A stretch of 64,000 nucleotides of DNA, taken from assembly GCA_027946555.1 (NCBI GenBank), contig JAPEVC010000014.1, positions 124,001-188,000 of the forward strand. The letters run 5' to 3'. The notes under the pieces were generated by a model. It searched no databases, was not told where the DNA came from, and saw only the letters and a program-made list of their open reading frames with translations. The DNA is from Gnomoniopsis sp. IMI 355080. Its lineage: Eukaryota; Ascomycota; Sordariomycetes; Diaporthales; Gnomoniaceae. Position 1 is the first letter of the stretch. Each line of letters begins with the position of its first letter. Position numbers and translations under genes: made by a program. Shown one piece after another: positions 34,901-46,458 of the stretch.

Positions 34901-34994
34901 GAAGAAGAAATGGATAAAGGACCTGAGCCTGGAGGAAGAAGGCCACAATCACCGCCGAAAAGGCTGTCTGGCCCCAATCGACCGCTCGATCCAT
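31935..34994 (-). CDS. hmt1: HMT1-type ABC half transporter (ABCB, heavy-metal tolerance)
   Basis: Three exons (34994-34596, 34526-32317, 32256-31935) give 976 residues. An N-terminal multi-helix extension precedes the ABC transmembrane domain, as in the HMT1/ABCB6 branch rather than the shorter mitochondrial Atm1. The single nucleotide-binding domain has Walker A GESGGGKST (708-716), Q-loop VVPQD, signature LSGGEKQR (812-819), Walker B IILLDEATSALD (from 832) and the H-loop IAHRLST, whose alanine codon is split by the last intron. The C-terminus is a charged helix then a Ser/Asp-rich tail. The family moves metal-thiol or glutathione conjugates into vacuole-type compartments. The first intron (69 bases) has no in-frame stop. 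The frame is also open for 123 codons upstream of the chosen ATG, without an ATG. Confidence 0.93.
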
Positions 34995-37585
34995 ATTGAC
35001 ATATCTCGAAATGAATGAGTTAGAACAGAAACGTCGAAAACAATTCCAAGCGGCAAGGCGAAGGGTTTTGCAGCTTACGATGTGTTGGGGACTCAAGACA
35101 TGGGTGACCCTCCCAGTGGCAATAAGGCTTGGACAGCCTCTTCTGGACCCTGATCTCGTGTCAATAACGTCCAGGATGTGTTGTAACCGCGGTCGCAGAG
35201 TGTGGCCGAACGGTGGGGCGGCTGACAGACGTACCACAGCCGGTGGCGAAACAGCCGTTACTTTGACTCGGCTGGACTGGACGAAGGGAATGCTGGGCCG
35301 GGAGGAACAATCAAGGCTTCGCGGTCTGGAAAGGGTAGAGCAAGAGAGAAAGGATGAAAACAAGACCCTTCACGAGGAGGGCTTGTAAGTGGGAAGACAA
35401 GGGAATATGTTTTTTTTTGGGTATCGAAGTCTGAACGAATGATGGAATGGCAGCCGAGAACAAGGATGCAGATGGCAGATGCGAGTCTAGAACGGTGGTG
35501 GGGTTTCGTTGTCCAGCCCGAGAACAAGGTACTCCAACGTACTTGTAGAAAACACCCGGCGGTACAGTACACTACGACGGACCACGCAAGGTACTTGTAC
35601 TGTGGTACAAGTCGATAGTGTGCCAGGTGGGCTGCCGAACGACATTCACAGTCTGAAAATGGCGGCAGAGTTCATGATCATAACTTGAGTTCTAAAGGTT
35701 GTATTCCGGTCAATCATGCGTCGATCGATGGACGGTAGGTTCGAACTTGGCTGTGAATCAGTTGGCATGTACCCGATCTCCCGTGTGGCAGTTCCCTTTG
35801 CACAGCGTCACCCAGAACGGTTGATTAGGATTTGATGTTGACGGCGCGCAGACCCGTGGTGCCTAGCAAGGTTGAGCAGGAAAGTGCCGGCACTTGGGAT
35901 CAGGTTTCGGATGCGGTGAAGTTTGTGGGTTTTACGGAGCCTCAGGGCGCAAAGTCGCAAAGTCAATGATGCCGGGGTGAGGGAATTCTTGATGCTGGTG
36001 TCGAACTGCAGAAGCAGTGCTGGGCATTGGCACTGGCGCTGGACCGTCCAACAAGGTTGGTTTTCTGAGGACAACACCGTCTCACAGCTTGCATGGAGTA
36101 GTAGTGGGCCGTCGAGAGTTGACGAGGTTTGACGCCAGCCAAACGGCTCGCAGCCTCGCTCTCACCGCTTGCACTGCACGTTGGCCGTGTGCTATAGTAG
36201 AATGCGTTTGCAGGTAGCACTTGCACTTGCACTTTGCACTTGACTCTTTTCTGACAATGCTTGACTCTGCCTTGTTGTTTTGTCTGGCAGTCCTCGTGCA
36301 GCAGCGCATCGATGTCTCACGCTTGTGCCGGTACTCCCCTTGTCCTCGATGAATTGCAAGGTTACCTGTCAGTTATCGGTGTCTGGCTGGGGTTGGCTCG
36401 AGTCTTGTCGATCCCGCGGGAGTTTGGACTCTTTAGCCGGATCCTAGAATAGAAGGTCAGCGAAACAAGAGACGAGACGAGACGAGACTGTCGTGCGCTT
36501 GATCTCGACTTGTATCAAATGTTTGATGTTTTGGCTCTGATGGACGACAACACGGAGCGGCAGGCCGCTAGGCCGATAGTCAAGTCAAAACAGTCAAAAC
36601 AGTCAAGTTGCCCCGTGCGGTCTCTGCAGATTGGTGCCAGAATCGAATAGACAAGGTTGTCCGTGCAAGCCGGCCGGTAGTAGTGGACGGATTGTACAAG
36701 CGTTGCGGACTGTACTAACGTACGCAGTAGCGGTAGTGCTGGTGGTGGTGGTGGTGATCAACGGTTGGATCAGGGATCGCAAATGGTCATCCCTGGTCTA
36801 CCTAGCTGCTGGGGAGACGGTTCTTAGACGATCCGAAGATAGAAACCCAGTCCAGTCCGCTCAAACGGCCAAACGGCCAAGCTACTGTGGTAGCCAACAA
36901 ACAGACGCTCGTATTTCTAATGTTGCTAATGAAGTGGATTCGTTGCCATTGCTTCGTCAAGTCCACACGACTGGGCAAAGCGTCTTGCCGTCACTTGTTG
37001 GTCGTGTTGGCAGACCAGCCCGACACGCGCGCGTCGTTCGCTCCGTCCCCAGTCGTTGTCCAGTGGAGATGAGATGGAGATCGTGGTGGTTGCGGACTGC
37101 GAACAAGAATTGGGACTATGCAGGCGAGTGGGTCTTGTGTGGTACCGTAGCTAGGTCCAAGGACTCGGAGTGACCAAGCCAACAAAGGAGGGCGCCAGCT
37201 GAAAGATGGTGGGCCGCCTAGAAGGGAGGGACCAAACGGGCCAGATGGACCGGAAGGACCAGAAGGGAACCTCCATGCTGGGAACTTTGCTGCAGGATGC
37301 TGCAGGAGGCCTTGGAAACAGAGGTCGTCCAGAAGAAGCCACATGGGTGTGGGGTCGCAGGCCGCACTATGCTGTGGTTAGGTTGCGCTGGGCAGGTACT
37401 GCAAGTCCGTACCGAGTTGACAAACCTTCTAGCATGTACCAGCTTAGTAGCATGACCTGCACGGGAAGGGCAATGCACAATGCTCCCGGCTCCGGCTCCA
37501 GGTCAACAAGCCGCTGCACAAGAAAACCTAGACCACTCCTGCAGAGGCCTATCGATCCGAATTAGCGGCCCCCCAGCCCACAAAC

Positions 37586-37990
37586 ATGGATGTCGACGAC
37601 ATCCCTCCATCTACTGCTTGTTACTCCCTCCCTCCTTGTCCTCTGGCCACCGCCAATTGTCCATTGAGCCGTCTGGCCATCGGCTGCGGTCCCGAATTGC
37701 ATCGTGCGCTGTTCTCCATGAACGCCATCCTCGATTCCCACGAGGGCAGCCCTGTCCCAGCCAAGGTCTCGACTACATGCACATCTGAGACCTCTTTGTG
37801 TTCTTCCGTCAACGTACTTGCGGTGCCTGCGCCAGCCCCCGGCAGGTCATTTGTGATAGCTCTGCTGACCGCCGTGTTTCGCTCTGTCTTCCCGCGTCCA
37901 TATCTCACCAGAATCCGACCAGTCTGCTGCTCTGTGGCTTTGGGTAAGGCTATGCTGAGGAGTCCTCGCCTGTACTACCACGAGATCTGA
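37586..37990 (+). CDS. Possible unrecognised open frame
   Basis: An ATG-initiated frame of 134 codons to a TGA, with gene-like codon use (mostly C or G at third positions in its first 90 codons) in an otherwise gene-free region. The peptide is Cys-, Pro- and Ser-rich early on (PPSTACYSLPPCPLATANC), with a helical-looking stretch ELHRALFSMNAILDSHEG. I recognise no family; it could be one exon of a larger gene, a gene fragment or chance. Confidence 0.22.
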   Translation: MDVDDIPPSTACYSLPPCPLATANCPLSRLAIGCGPELHRALFSMNAILDSHEGSPVPAKVSTTCTSETSLCSSVNVLAVPAPAPGRSFVIALLTAVFRSVFPRPYLTRIRPVCCSVALGKAMLRSPRLYYHEI

Positions 37991-40900
37991 CATTGTTTTG
38001 CCGCTGGATCTTCCCCGGTCACACCTGCAAGTCGCAAGGCCACACGCTTTGGGACAGCTGATCGGGGTAGATCCCCAAGTCGAAGCTGTCGGATTGTGGG
38101 GTGGTGGCGGGCATCGCCTTCTGACTGGTCCGCTTCTCCTACATCCCAGCTGTCTCTAGGGCACCCGAGAACCTCATAAGAGGCTTCCCACAGCCAACGC
38201 CTTTTGTCCCAATCCGCCCATCCGTCATGTTTCCATGTCAGTTCCAAGACACACATCACGCATGTGTCGACGCCTCTCAGCATTGCTTGTGACGAATAGC
38301 GTCATGCATAGAATCTCTTCCCATTGGAGGTTTTTTTCTTTTACCATACCCAGGCTGGCCCGGCAGCCCAGGGTGCTTTCGGCGGAGATGATTCTCCACG
38401 ATGGCAAAACCAACACTCAACCGCTCCCTACATCTCTAACGAGGTTAGCAAAAGCGAACCTGCTCGGTTATTCCGCGCGGAAGCAGTCTCGGTTAGCGCT
38501 CTTGCGGCGGTCTACAGATAATCGGTGTGCACATGCAAGGCCTCCTCGCTCATGTCCACGCAAGACTATTGCGTCGCACGTCAGTAGCAGGGCGGCCAAC
38601 AGTCAGGGCGCGGATTCGTTGGAGATCTGGCCTTGGAGCTGCATCTGCCACTCCGTACCAACTGCCTGCCCAGGCCATAGCCGTCGTGATATTGCACGAT
38701 AATAGACGCAGCTAGAAAAGCCGGTGAGTTTCTCTAGGTTTCCAGATCATCAATCAGAGCCGCAGCAATACCCCGTTGCCGATGCAGATGTCAGGAGATC
38801 GTCCTGGGCTGTCTAGGGGCTGCAGTCAGTAAGCAGCCATGTAAGCACCATGTTGGAACATCACGTATTTGAACTCGCTTTCATGGCAACACTGCATTCG
38901 TTCAACGTGTCGTCCTCATTTAGCCACCCCAATATCATAGCGCGCTTCCCAAAGTTTGAGAGCTCGAGTGCCTGTCGAGGTCCGTACCGGATGAGGAGGT
39001 CCAACGAGAGGATGTCCTCATGCCGTCGGCAACGTTGGGCAGAGATGCAGCTCTGGTTCCTTGATCGAATTCTGCAAGTGGCAAGCTTGTGTTGATTTGT
39101 CTTCACCGATGTCCTACCTCCTGTCCGATCACTTTTCGGGCCGCTCACAAGCTACAGACTATGTGCAACTTGCGCTGTGTGCACCTCGTTTCCTTCTCAG
39201 CGCTGGCAGTCAGGGCCGGTACTGTATGACAGCGGCGAGTTCAAGAGTCGACACCCGTCTTGGTGTCCCACAAGACCACTACTGGCGCTGCACGATGTGT
39301 AGATGGCAGATTGGCTTCAATATCGCCGTGAAAAGGTTGTGGAGGAGGCAACGCTTCCAGATTGGTACACAGTACATCCCAGAGTCTGGCCAGGACGACC
39401 CCTGGGCGCCTCGGTCGCCTTTGTCAAGGTGCTTTAGCGAGGTGGTTGTAGGCATAGTCTGCCACGCAATTTCGACACTTTTCCATGAGGAAACGATGTT
39501 TTGGGTTCCATCGTGCAAAGACCAGGGTCGCATGCTATGAACGAGTCGAGCGTGCGAGGCGTTGGACGAACTTGTGGAACGCACATGGACGCTGTTGGAA
39601 GTCCGACGGCCTTCTATGCTTCGCTCTATCGCGTACAATGTTAGCAAGAGCCTTCTCATGACGGGGCTGCTGGTATCCCGGCCTGCAGATCCCAAAGAGC
39701 AAAGAGATATGCCGTGCTTGGTCGATTCCAACACTGATACGTTGGTGAATGGGCTCGCAAGCGACGGATGCAATTAACCGTGGCCTCTAGCTTTCTTTCT
39801 CGCCTCTCATCCGGGGATAGCGCCTGAAGATGTCACTCGAATAACTCATGGCTCCACTCGGTGACGTCTAGCACGCATCCACGTGACGGTGTGCAGCCGT
39901 CGCGGAGCTGTTGTGAGCTCTAGAAACGTGGTTGACAGCCGGCCGACCTGCTTGAGACCGGTGAAGATGTGCCAACCCCTAGCACACCGAGTCTTGTTGG
40001 AGCTTTGATTTGGGGAGAAAGAGAGAGAGAGACGAGAATGACACTCTGATAGTTCGCGGTGGCGCCGAGTTGCTTATGCAGCCCAGCTGACGGACTTGCA
40101 GGAAGACAGGAAGGGACCTCCAGGTATACCCTGGAGGGCTTGGATGTGGCCTGTTATTATCCCTCGTCCACCTGGGCAGAGAATGGCACATGTGGATCGC
40201 CACAAGAGAAGGTTGCGTCGTCGTGCTTGCCCAACTGTGGTAGCCTGCTTCTTGCTGCATTCACTCGCCTAAGCAGCTAGGATGGAATCCGGGCATCAAG
40301 GTCCGCCAAGGGCAGATGTTGTAAGGGCAGACGTCGTTCATGAAGAAAAGTTGTCATCAAACTGTCCAGTGGCAACAACCGTACTAGAGTGCATGCATTA
40401 ATAAGTGCTCCATGGTCATATATTGTTTCTAGACTTCACTAGACCACAAACCAAATCAGAGACTAAGAACTGGTCATAATAGGTAATGAGCTTGACAGCT
40501 TGAATCTATATATGTTTTTAAAACATCCATTCTTCTTGTGGCAAAGTTGTAGGTGTGACAGGGCGTAAATGATACAAGGTGCTTATTGGAATCATGGTCC
40601 TTCACAATTAAGACCGAGAAGGAAGGCAATGAGCATTGTGGTCCAGACCACTATCTTAGGCAAGCATGCACATGGTGCTTCTATTGATAAATCAGAGGGG
40701 TATATGACAAGAACTAAGGTGGGTTCCAGATTCACCCAAGCTGCTTTTACTTTGCAAAAAGTCCTGTACATGGTTTGTTTGTTATCTGACTAGCTCAATA
40801 TGTAGGAAGCTGGGGCTTCAAGCCTTCCACATCATCAGCACACACTACAACCGTGCTTATTAGTGGCTTCGTCATCATTCAGCCCACTTGGATTATTTTT

Positions 40901-43793
40901 TTATCCATCTTTGGGTAAGCAATGCCTCGTCTTCTGTGATGGTACCCAAAAGCCGGCATATGTACCACTAAGGCTGCGCACATGCCACCACCGCTTGGTC
41001 ACCTCGCGTCCTACGGCCTTGTCATGCAGTAAAGAGCCCCAAGAGACTGGTGGTACTTCCGATAATACTTACTTTCACCGCATCTAGCTCCTTCGTACGC
41101 GGTGACACAGCAGCGAGCCACCGATCAAGCCATGCACCACTTACCTACGATCGACTTGGTGTTTTTCTCTGGCGACACACACTTGAGCGGCAACAACAAA
41201 AGAGGCTAGCCCACTGCCTTGGCGCAATCGTCCTAAGATGCGTCTTGAAGTGAAGACGATGTCCTCCTAAGCAGACACCTACACGTGTCTTGCTTTTCTA
41301 TGCTCGCCCATGCTTGCTGACGTGTGACATCAGTCGACAGTTGCGCTGACCATTCCCGTCAACCGGGTCCGTGGCACTTGTTGCAGTCTCGCTAAGCGAA
41401 AGGGCTGAAGGTGGGGAGAGAACAAGGAAGTCCATCTTCAACGTCAACCTGAGGGTCGTGTACCTACAAGGTACTTTTGAGAGACCCAAGGTTGTGTCAA
41501 CCACGCGGTGCTTCGGCAACGCTGCATGTCCCGCACCATACAACGACGTACATCCGTCCTGCAAGTAACGCCATCCCGGACCCGTGCGTGCAACCATATA
41601 GTACTCGCATCGCGTTTCCCAACGCCGACATCCGCCTGCCCAAAACAGGTCGTAAGAAGCATCAATATTGAGGACGCCCCCCACTGTCCTGCCTTTTGCC
41701 TGACAGCCCACACAGAACGACGTCCAGTGAAGGTTGCAGCAGCGTAGATAGCGTGGCCAGCTTGAAACGTCTGCGAGGGAGAAACTTATTTAGGTAACTT
41801 GTACGTGACATACTGCACGGTGTGTTACATACCGTCACCGCGGCTCGGCGGGATCAGCGCCTCGCGCAACTAGACGGTCCAGACCTCTGCCCACCATCCT
41901 GTCGGGATGAACCCCCCACCGCCTCTTTTGTCATGTGGTGTGGGGAGTGCTGTGATAAGTCCCCGGTCCGCATAGACCGCGGCCGCTGCGCGGCTACTCT
42001 CTATGAATGGATACGAGCCGACTTCAATGGAACCTGTCCTCTCGACAGATTTCCTTCGGAGTGAGTCGCCATGCCCCGATTTGCCAATAAAATGGGTTCC
42101 ACAGAGGGGGACCGTTGCTCGAGCCGAGACCTGGCCCCACCCAGTCAAGGTCAGGATGTCATGCCGCTGTGGTGCATGCTTCTGCGGCTGGCATTCCGCG
42201 ACGCATCCCTGTCCAACGAAGTAAGGCAGGAGCCTCCGGCTGAAGCATCACTGACGCACCCTGTCCAGTACAACAATATGTAACGGGTACATCTGTGTGT
42301 ACGGAATACAGCACTGTCTGTGATCATTTCCAATAATGAAAAGCAAGTCTCTTTGCAAAAATTCCCTGCTCCCGTGAGCGTCCGCAACCTGCGGGCGGAG
42401 TTCAATCCGCGCCTATCACGGCGACGACGAGAATGGCCCCGCCAATGTTGGTCGCCGGACCGCGACGGCAGAGCGCGTCTACGGAAAGGTCGAATTTCTC
42501 CACTGGCTGTCTTACCAAAGCTACATTCCTAAGTAATATACGCCTGATTTGGTCGTACCTGCCAATTGCCACTTGGTGATCAAGAAGGTCGAAGCGTCGG
42601 GAACGTGCACTCCCCAGCGGGTAGTCTGGGGTGTCGTGCTACCTTCCGCCTCTGAAATACTTTGTCACAGGACATCAGTCTCGTGCAGCAGACCACGCAC
42701 AACAGACCGCAGACCTAGACGATTGCTGGGCAAGGCCGAGGGCAGGTTGGCAAGTTGGGCGCGTGTGAAGGCTTTCTGCAGTGTGAAGCGAAATCGTGCA
42801 GGAATGCTGCGTGCCGTCTATTTTGGTAGGAGACAGTGTGTGCGGACCGGAGAGGTCACTGCCCACGGAACTCTCCGCATGTGCTCAGAGCTGAATATCG
42901 ATCGAATCCCGCCGTAGGTTCGGTATTGTCACGCAGGAACGTGGCATACTGGTAGCTGGCATGCCCTCCTTGGCTCGTAAGGAAGAGGCTTTGCCGGTCA
43001 GTCACGTAAAGCGCGTATCTACTGGATACCCAGTCGGCGGTCTGATCAGATGGGCGTATTCCGAGATGGTGGTATTACTCATATGAACAATATGGCACCA
43101 GTACTCAACGACAACGTACTTGTGGTGAATCGTGATTGAGTTGACGGCAAATACTTGCAGCGCCAGCATTTCTACAATCACTAAGAAGTAGACTCGTCCA
43201 AAGCTTTTCGGTATAACTCTTTGTCCAATGGCTTTCGTCTGTGGTGAATTGATCACTATGGTTCAGGAACTTGGCCGTAACTCAATCACCAGCATTCATC
43301 TTCAACGCCCAGCAATGAAGGAACATTTTCAGAAAGAAAGCATCTGGCTACAACACCAAGATGCCGTAACATATGTATATGTATACCACCTGTCATGGTT
43401 TTCTTGAGGCCCCAAAATATAGTCTTTTCAAGCCATGTCAATTGCTCACCAGTCACAGTCACAGAACCTGAAAAGCTTCTGATGTCGAAAACTCCAAATT
43501 TACCTTGGAGCCTGCGGCATATCTCTGCTGACATATCTTAGTTGCTTGCAGGAGTGAAGTCAAGTAGGGGACCTTGTATAAGAACAGCGTAAAGGGGTCT
43601 CACATGAGAGAAGAGTTGGGAAAGCGAATTTCAATTGCTACCGGAACGAGGAATACGGCAAGATTTCTTCAGGCACCTGGTGTGGCAGAGCAAATGATTA
43701 GACTCACCTGCCTAGATATTGCCAGGAGGAACTGTCCAACTCCTTGTTAATCTCTTGTACCAAAGTCACATCAAGTACCTATTTACCTAATTA

Positions 43794-43803
43794 TACCTAG
43801 GTG
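43794..43803. repeat. Near-copy of the TACCTAGGTA palindrome
   Basis: TACCTAGGTG, nine of ten bases matching the exact copies. It sits in the A+T-rich part of the gene-poor stretch. Confidence 0.7.
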
Positions 43804-44112
43804 GTGGCAAGGAGAATCCAAAGTCACGCGGCTCTGGAGTCTCCCGACAGAGCCACATGTGATGTGCTTCTGAAGAAACCAAAGTCTGCTTGTATCTAAT
43901 GAAATGTTGATATGGTGAGAATATTGATTCGATCTTCAATTTCGAAAAGAGACTTTCGGTTGAATGGTAAATCAGGGAACTGCGAGTGTCTCCAACGGCG
44001 CCATGCGCCTCAGCGCCTGTCCTGAGACTCGCCATAATTTGTTGCTCAGCATGTATCTACTTGCAAGATTCTTTATGATTAATGAGAAACCTTTTCATAC
44101 AAGCCAGCTCCC

Positions 44113-44136
44113 TTTTTTTTTTTTTTTTTTTTTTTT
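44113..44136. repeat. 24-base poly(T) run
   Basis: An uninterrupted run of 24 T followed by CTTT. It may be a plain homopolymer or the poly(A) end of an old minus-strand retroposed copy; no body or target-site duplication could be recognised. Confidence 0.9.
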
Positions 44137-45474
44137 CTTTCTTTTGCAACCACTCATTATCTCATAGAGGCCATCATGAGCTTTTGAAACTTATTTGTTC
44201 TGCCTTCTCACCAAGAAACACGGTCTTGAAAGTGCGTTCAAGGTTTCCACCGTGTTCACGAAGAAGGAGAGGTGTCTGCTGAAGTAATCAAAGGGCTAGG
44301 CAGTTTGCTAGTCAAGTTGTGACGCTGTCACCTTTTATCTTTGTTGAATGATATGGCCACTACGGAAGAAATCCTGGAGCTTGGAAGCCTTGAGCTCCTC
44401 CATACTCAGTGAACTGCAAAACACAGCTGAGACCACTGCATGCAATCTTGACAAAGTCATTTGACCTAATGATAACAGTAACAAGTACAGGCACATTTTC
44501 TCCAGTTTCGATCAAGAGTGCCTTAGCGATTAGCACCTGCGCATGCTGCGAGCATGAGTGACTGGCATACGATTCAACTTTGAGTTTATACAAGAGGCCT
44601 CTTTCTCGTGATACACATGGTCTTCGGTATGTTGATCTCGGAACCCATATGAACAAGAGTGAGGGGAACGGGCAAGCCAAGAAAAGGAGAGAACCCATTT
44701 TTTTTGTGGGAAATCTGAAAGCCTTGAGACAATCTCAAGGCCTGCGCTACGCACTTAGCGGAGACGTGTTTGCACCTCTTCAAAGAGCCATGAATTTGAC
44801 ATCAGTTTCTTTACGACTTGATGAATTATGTTGCTGCCGACTAGACATGGAGATGTGAGCAACGTCGTGAATGGAGCTTATTTGCAACCTGGATATTCAA
44901 TTGAGACTGATAACTCGGTTCATCCTCGCTAGCCCTCAGAACCTTCGCATCAATTTTACTTCCACGGACCAATAGTTCAACAGAGACTAAGATGTAATGA
45001 CATGAGGTAACCTGCTGCAAGACCACTCCGCATTTACGCAGTGCTCGAAACAACGTTATCACATACATTTGGACATGACTATATTGGAGGCTGCCAATTG
45101 ATGTTCGCCTGCAAGCTCCGGTCGCTTGACAACAGCAAGCCAATATGAATTTGAATCTGCGTACTTCAGAGCATGTTTCATCAACTTACCTGGGAATACT
45201 TACTCGATCACGATCCTCGTGGCGTTGGTTACCAGGAGAACTTCAAAACGAAAACAGGCCATTTCAGACCATGCTGCCCTTGTATACAGCCCGCATCAGC
45301 TGGAATCAGGAATTTAGCCCAGTCACAAATGCAGTAGCATAGAATTGAAAGAGTAAAGGGCTACCTACAGGTAGGGTGGCACCCTGGAATTGATTCGTAA
45401 GCTGTCTGGTGGTTACTTGGACCTTGGTGCGTCGGCCCACAACATATATTCAACATCACCATCGGCGAATCCCT

Positions 45475-46458
45475 TTAACGTCGATAGCCTCTGTCTCTGT
45501 CTCTGTCTCTGTCTCTGTCGTGGTTTCTGTGGGCGTCACGATCCCGGTCGAGATTTCTCTCACTATCACGGATGCGGTCCCTGCCTCCATATCGATCCCG
45601 GTCCCGTTCACGTTCCCGCTCGTGCTTGTAGCTGTCACGATACCTGCCCTCTCGCCTGTCCCGCTCCTTGTCCTTCTCTCGTCGATAGTCGTCGAGTCTT
45701 GGTCGCCTATCGTTCTTGCCGCCTTTGCCTTTGTGGTCCCAGCCACCCAAATCTTCCTCGGCCTTGAGCTTCTTTGCGCCGAGACCCATTCCGACCGGCC
45801 GTTTCGTGATCTCTTTAGCCTTGGGCCCTCGCATCTTGCCGTCCCAGCCCTGTCCCATCAACAGAGATGCGCCAAACCCTTCGACTGGAATTGCGTTATA
45901 GGTTGCGAGATCATCTACCTCGGGGGCAGTAGCGGCAGCGTCTCGATACGCGTCGTCCTCGGTGCGGTGGAGGGGTTGTATTCCTGAATCCTTGCCCAAA
46001 AGCGCATCCATGGCTTCCTCATCTACCGTCTTTGGTACTCGTGCGGCCTCCTCTTCCTTGACCTTGTCATCCTTGCCCTGTTCTGCCTTGGGCTTCTTCG
46101 CGATCGTCAGTCCCCACTTGATGGTCTCCTGCTCAGGAACATCCTTCTCCTCTAGATTTTGACGCTGTTCGTGAACTGGTGACTCGGTTCTCCGGCGCGC
46201 ATTCTTGCGATCTTCTGCCCTGTGTCGGTGACTGCGCGCACGGTCCTCGTCGACATATTCGGCGCCGTGTGCGCCAAAGTGTGTGATGTTCTCAGGCTGC
46301 GCGTTTTCAGCATCCTCGTCGCTTGAGTCGTCATCGTGGGTGAACTGATTTCGTGGCCGCTTGCCGAGCGCCGAGGAAGGTGTAGGTCGCGGTGGGTTCT
46401 TGGAGGCTGACGAGGTTCCGAAGCGAATCGCGATGCGGGATTCGTTCGATTCCGTCAT
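45475..46458 (-). CDS. spp2: Pre-mRNA splicing factor Spp2 (G-patch)
   Basis: A single exon encodes 327 residues. The N-terminus has the short conserved IAIRFG motif, then acidic and Glu/Arg-rich disordered parts. The SPP2-type G-patch lies at about residues 180-230: YNAIPVEGFGASLLMGQGWD, then KRPVGMGLGAKKL. In yeast this protein binds the DEAH helicase Prp2 through the G-patch and helps activate the spliceosome before step one. The last ~80 residues are almost entirely Arg/Asp/Glu dipeptide repeats (RDRDRDRDRD), which are common in nuclear splicing proteins and are encoded by a repeated TCTCTG tract. The ATG at 46458 is the first in the frame; the frame is open for another 25 codons upstream without ATG. 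Confidence 0.9.
   Translation of the reverse strand: MTESNESRIAIRFGTSSASKNPPRPTPSSALGKRPRNQFTHDDDSSDEDAENAQPENITHFGAHGAEYVDEDRARSHRHRAEDRKNARRRTESPVHEQRQNLEEKDVPEQETIKWGLTIAKKPKAEQGKDDKVKEEEAARVPKTVDEEAMDALLGKDSGIQPLHRTEDDAYRDAAATAPEVDDLATYNAIPVEGFGASLLMGQGWDGKMRGPKAKEITKRPVGMGLGAKKLKAEEDLGGWDHKGKGGKNDRRPRLDDYRREKDKERDRREGRYRDSYKHERERERDRDRYGGRDRIRDSERNLDRDRDAHRNHDRDRDRDRDRGYRR
45486..45520 (-). repeat. Hexanucleotide tract coding for Arg-Asp/Glu repeats
   Basis: Tandem GACAGA/GAGACA units (TCTGTC on the plus strand) inside spp2, which makes the C-terminal length likely to vary between strains. Confidence 0.85.

Larger units (their letters stand above)
34995..45474. other. 10-kb stretch without a confident gene
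   Basis: The left ~0.5 kb is the hmt1 promoter. Further right there are short direct repeats (GACGA at about 36475-36487, GTCAAAACA at about 36591-36605, CACTTG at about 36220-36241, a GGT run at 36740-36755), one possible open frame at 37586-37990, and stretches that look richer in A+T around 40,400-40,860 and 43,000-45,100, including a 24-base T run. No terminal repeats, transposase or reverse-transcriptase motifs were recognised. It may be old decayed insertion DNA, but this is not shown. Confidence 0.45.

Noticed and set aside
35730..35750. GGTTCGAACTT, similar to a tRNA T-loop
   Set aside because: Flanking bases do not pair as a T-stem and no cloverleaf can be built.
36475..36760. Short direct repeats (GACGA, GTCAAAACA, GGT runs) considered as a CRISPR-like or transposon-end array
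   Set aside because: Units are too short and directly adjacent, without regular spacers or terminal inverted repeats; ordinary microsatellite-type repeats.
36631..37173. 180-codon plus-strand open frame
   Set aside because: Does not begin with ATG, contains low-complexity Val runs from a GGT repeat and has no recognisable motif.
39061..39777. Overlapping open frames on both strands (159 and 164 codons) plus a 71-codon plus-strand frame in the 35-45 kb block
   Set aside because: Overlapping frames on both strands without motifs or consistent splice sites are what random sequence gives; no family recognised.
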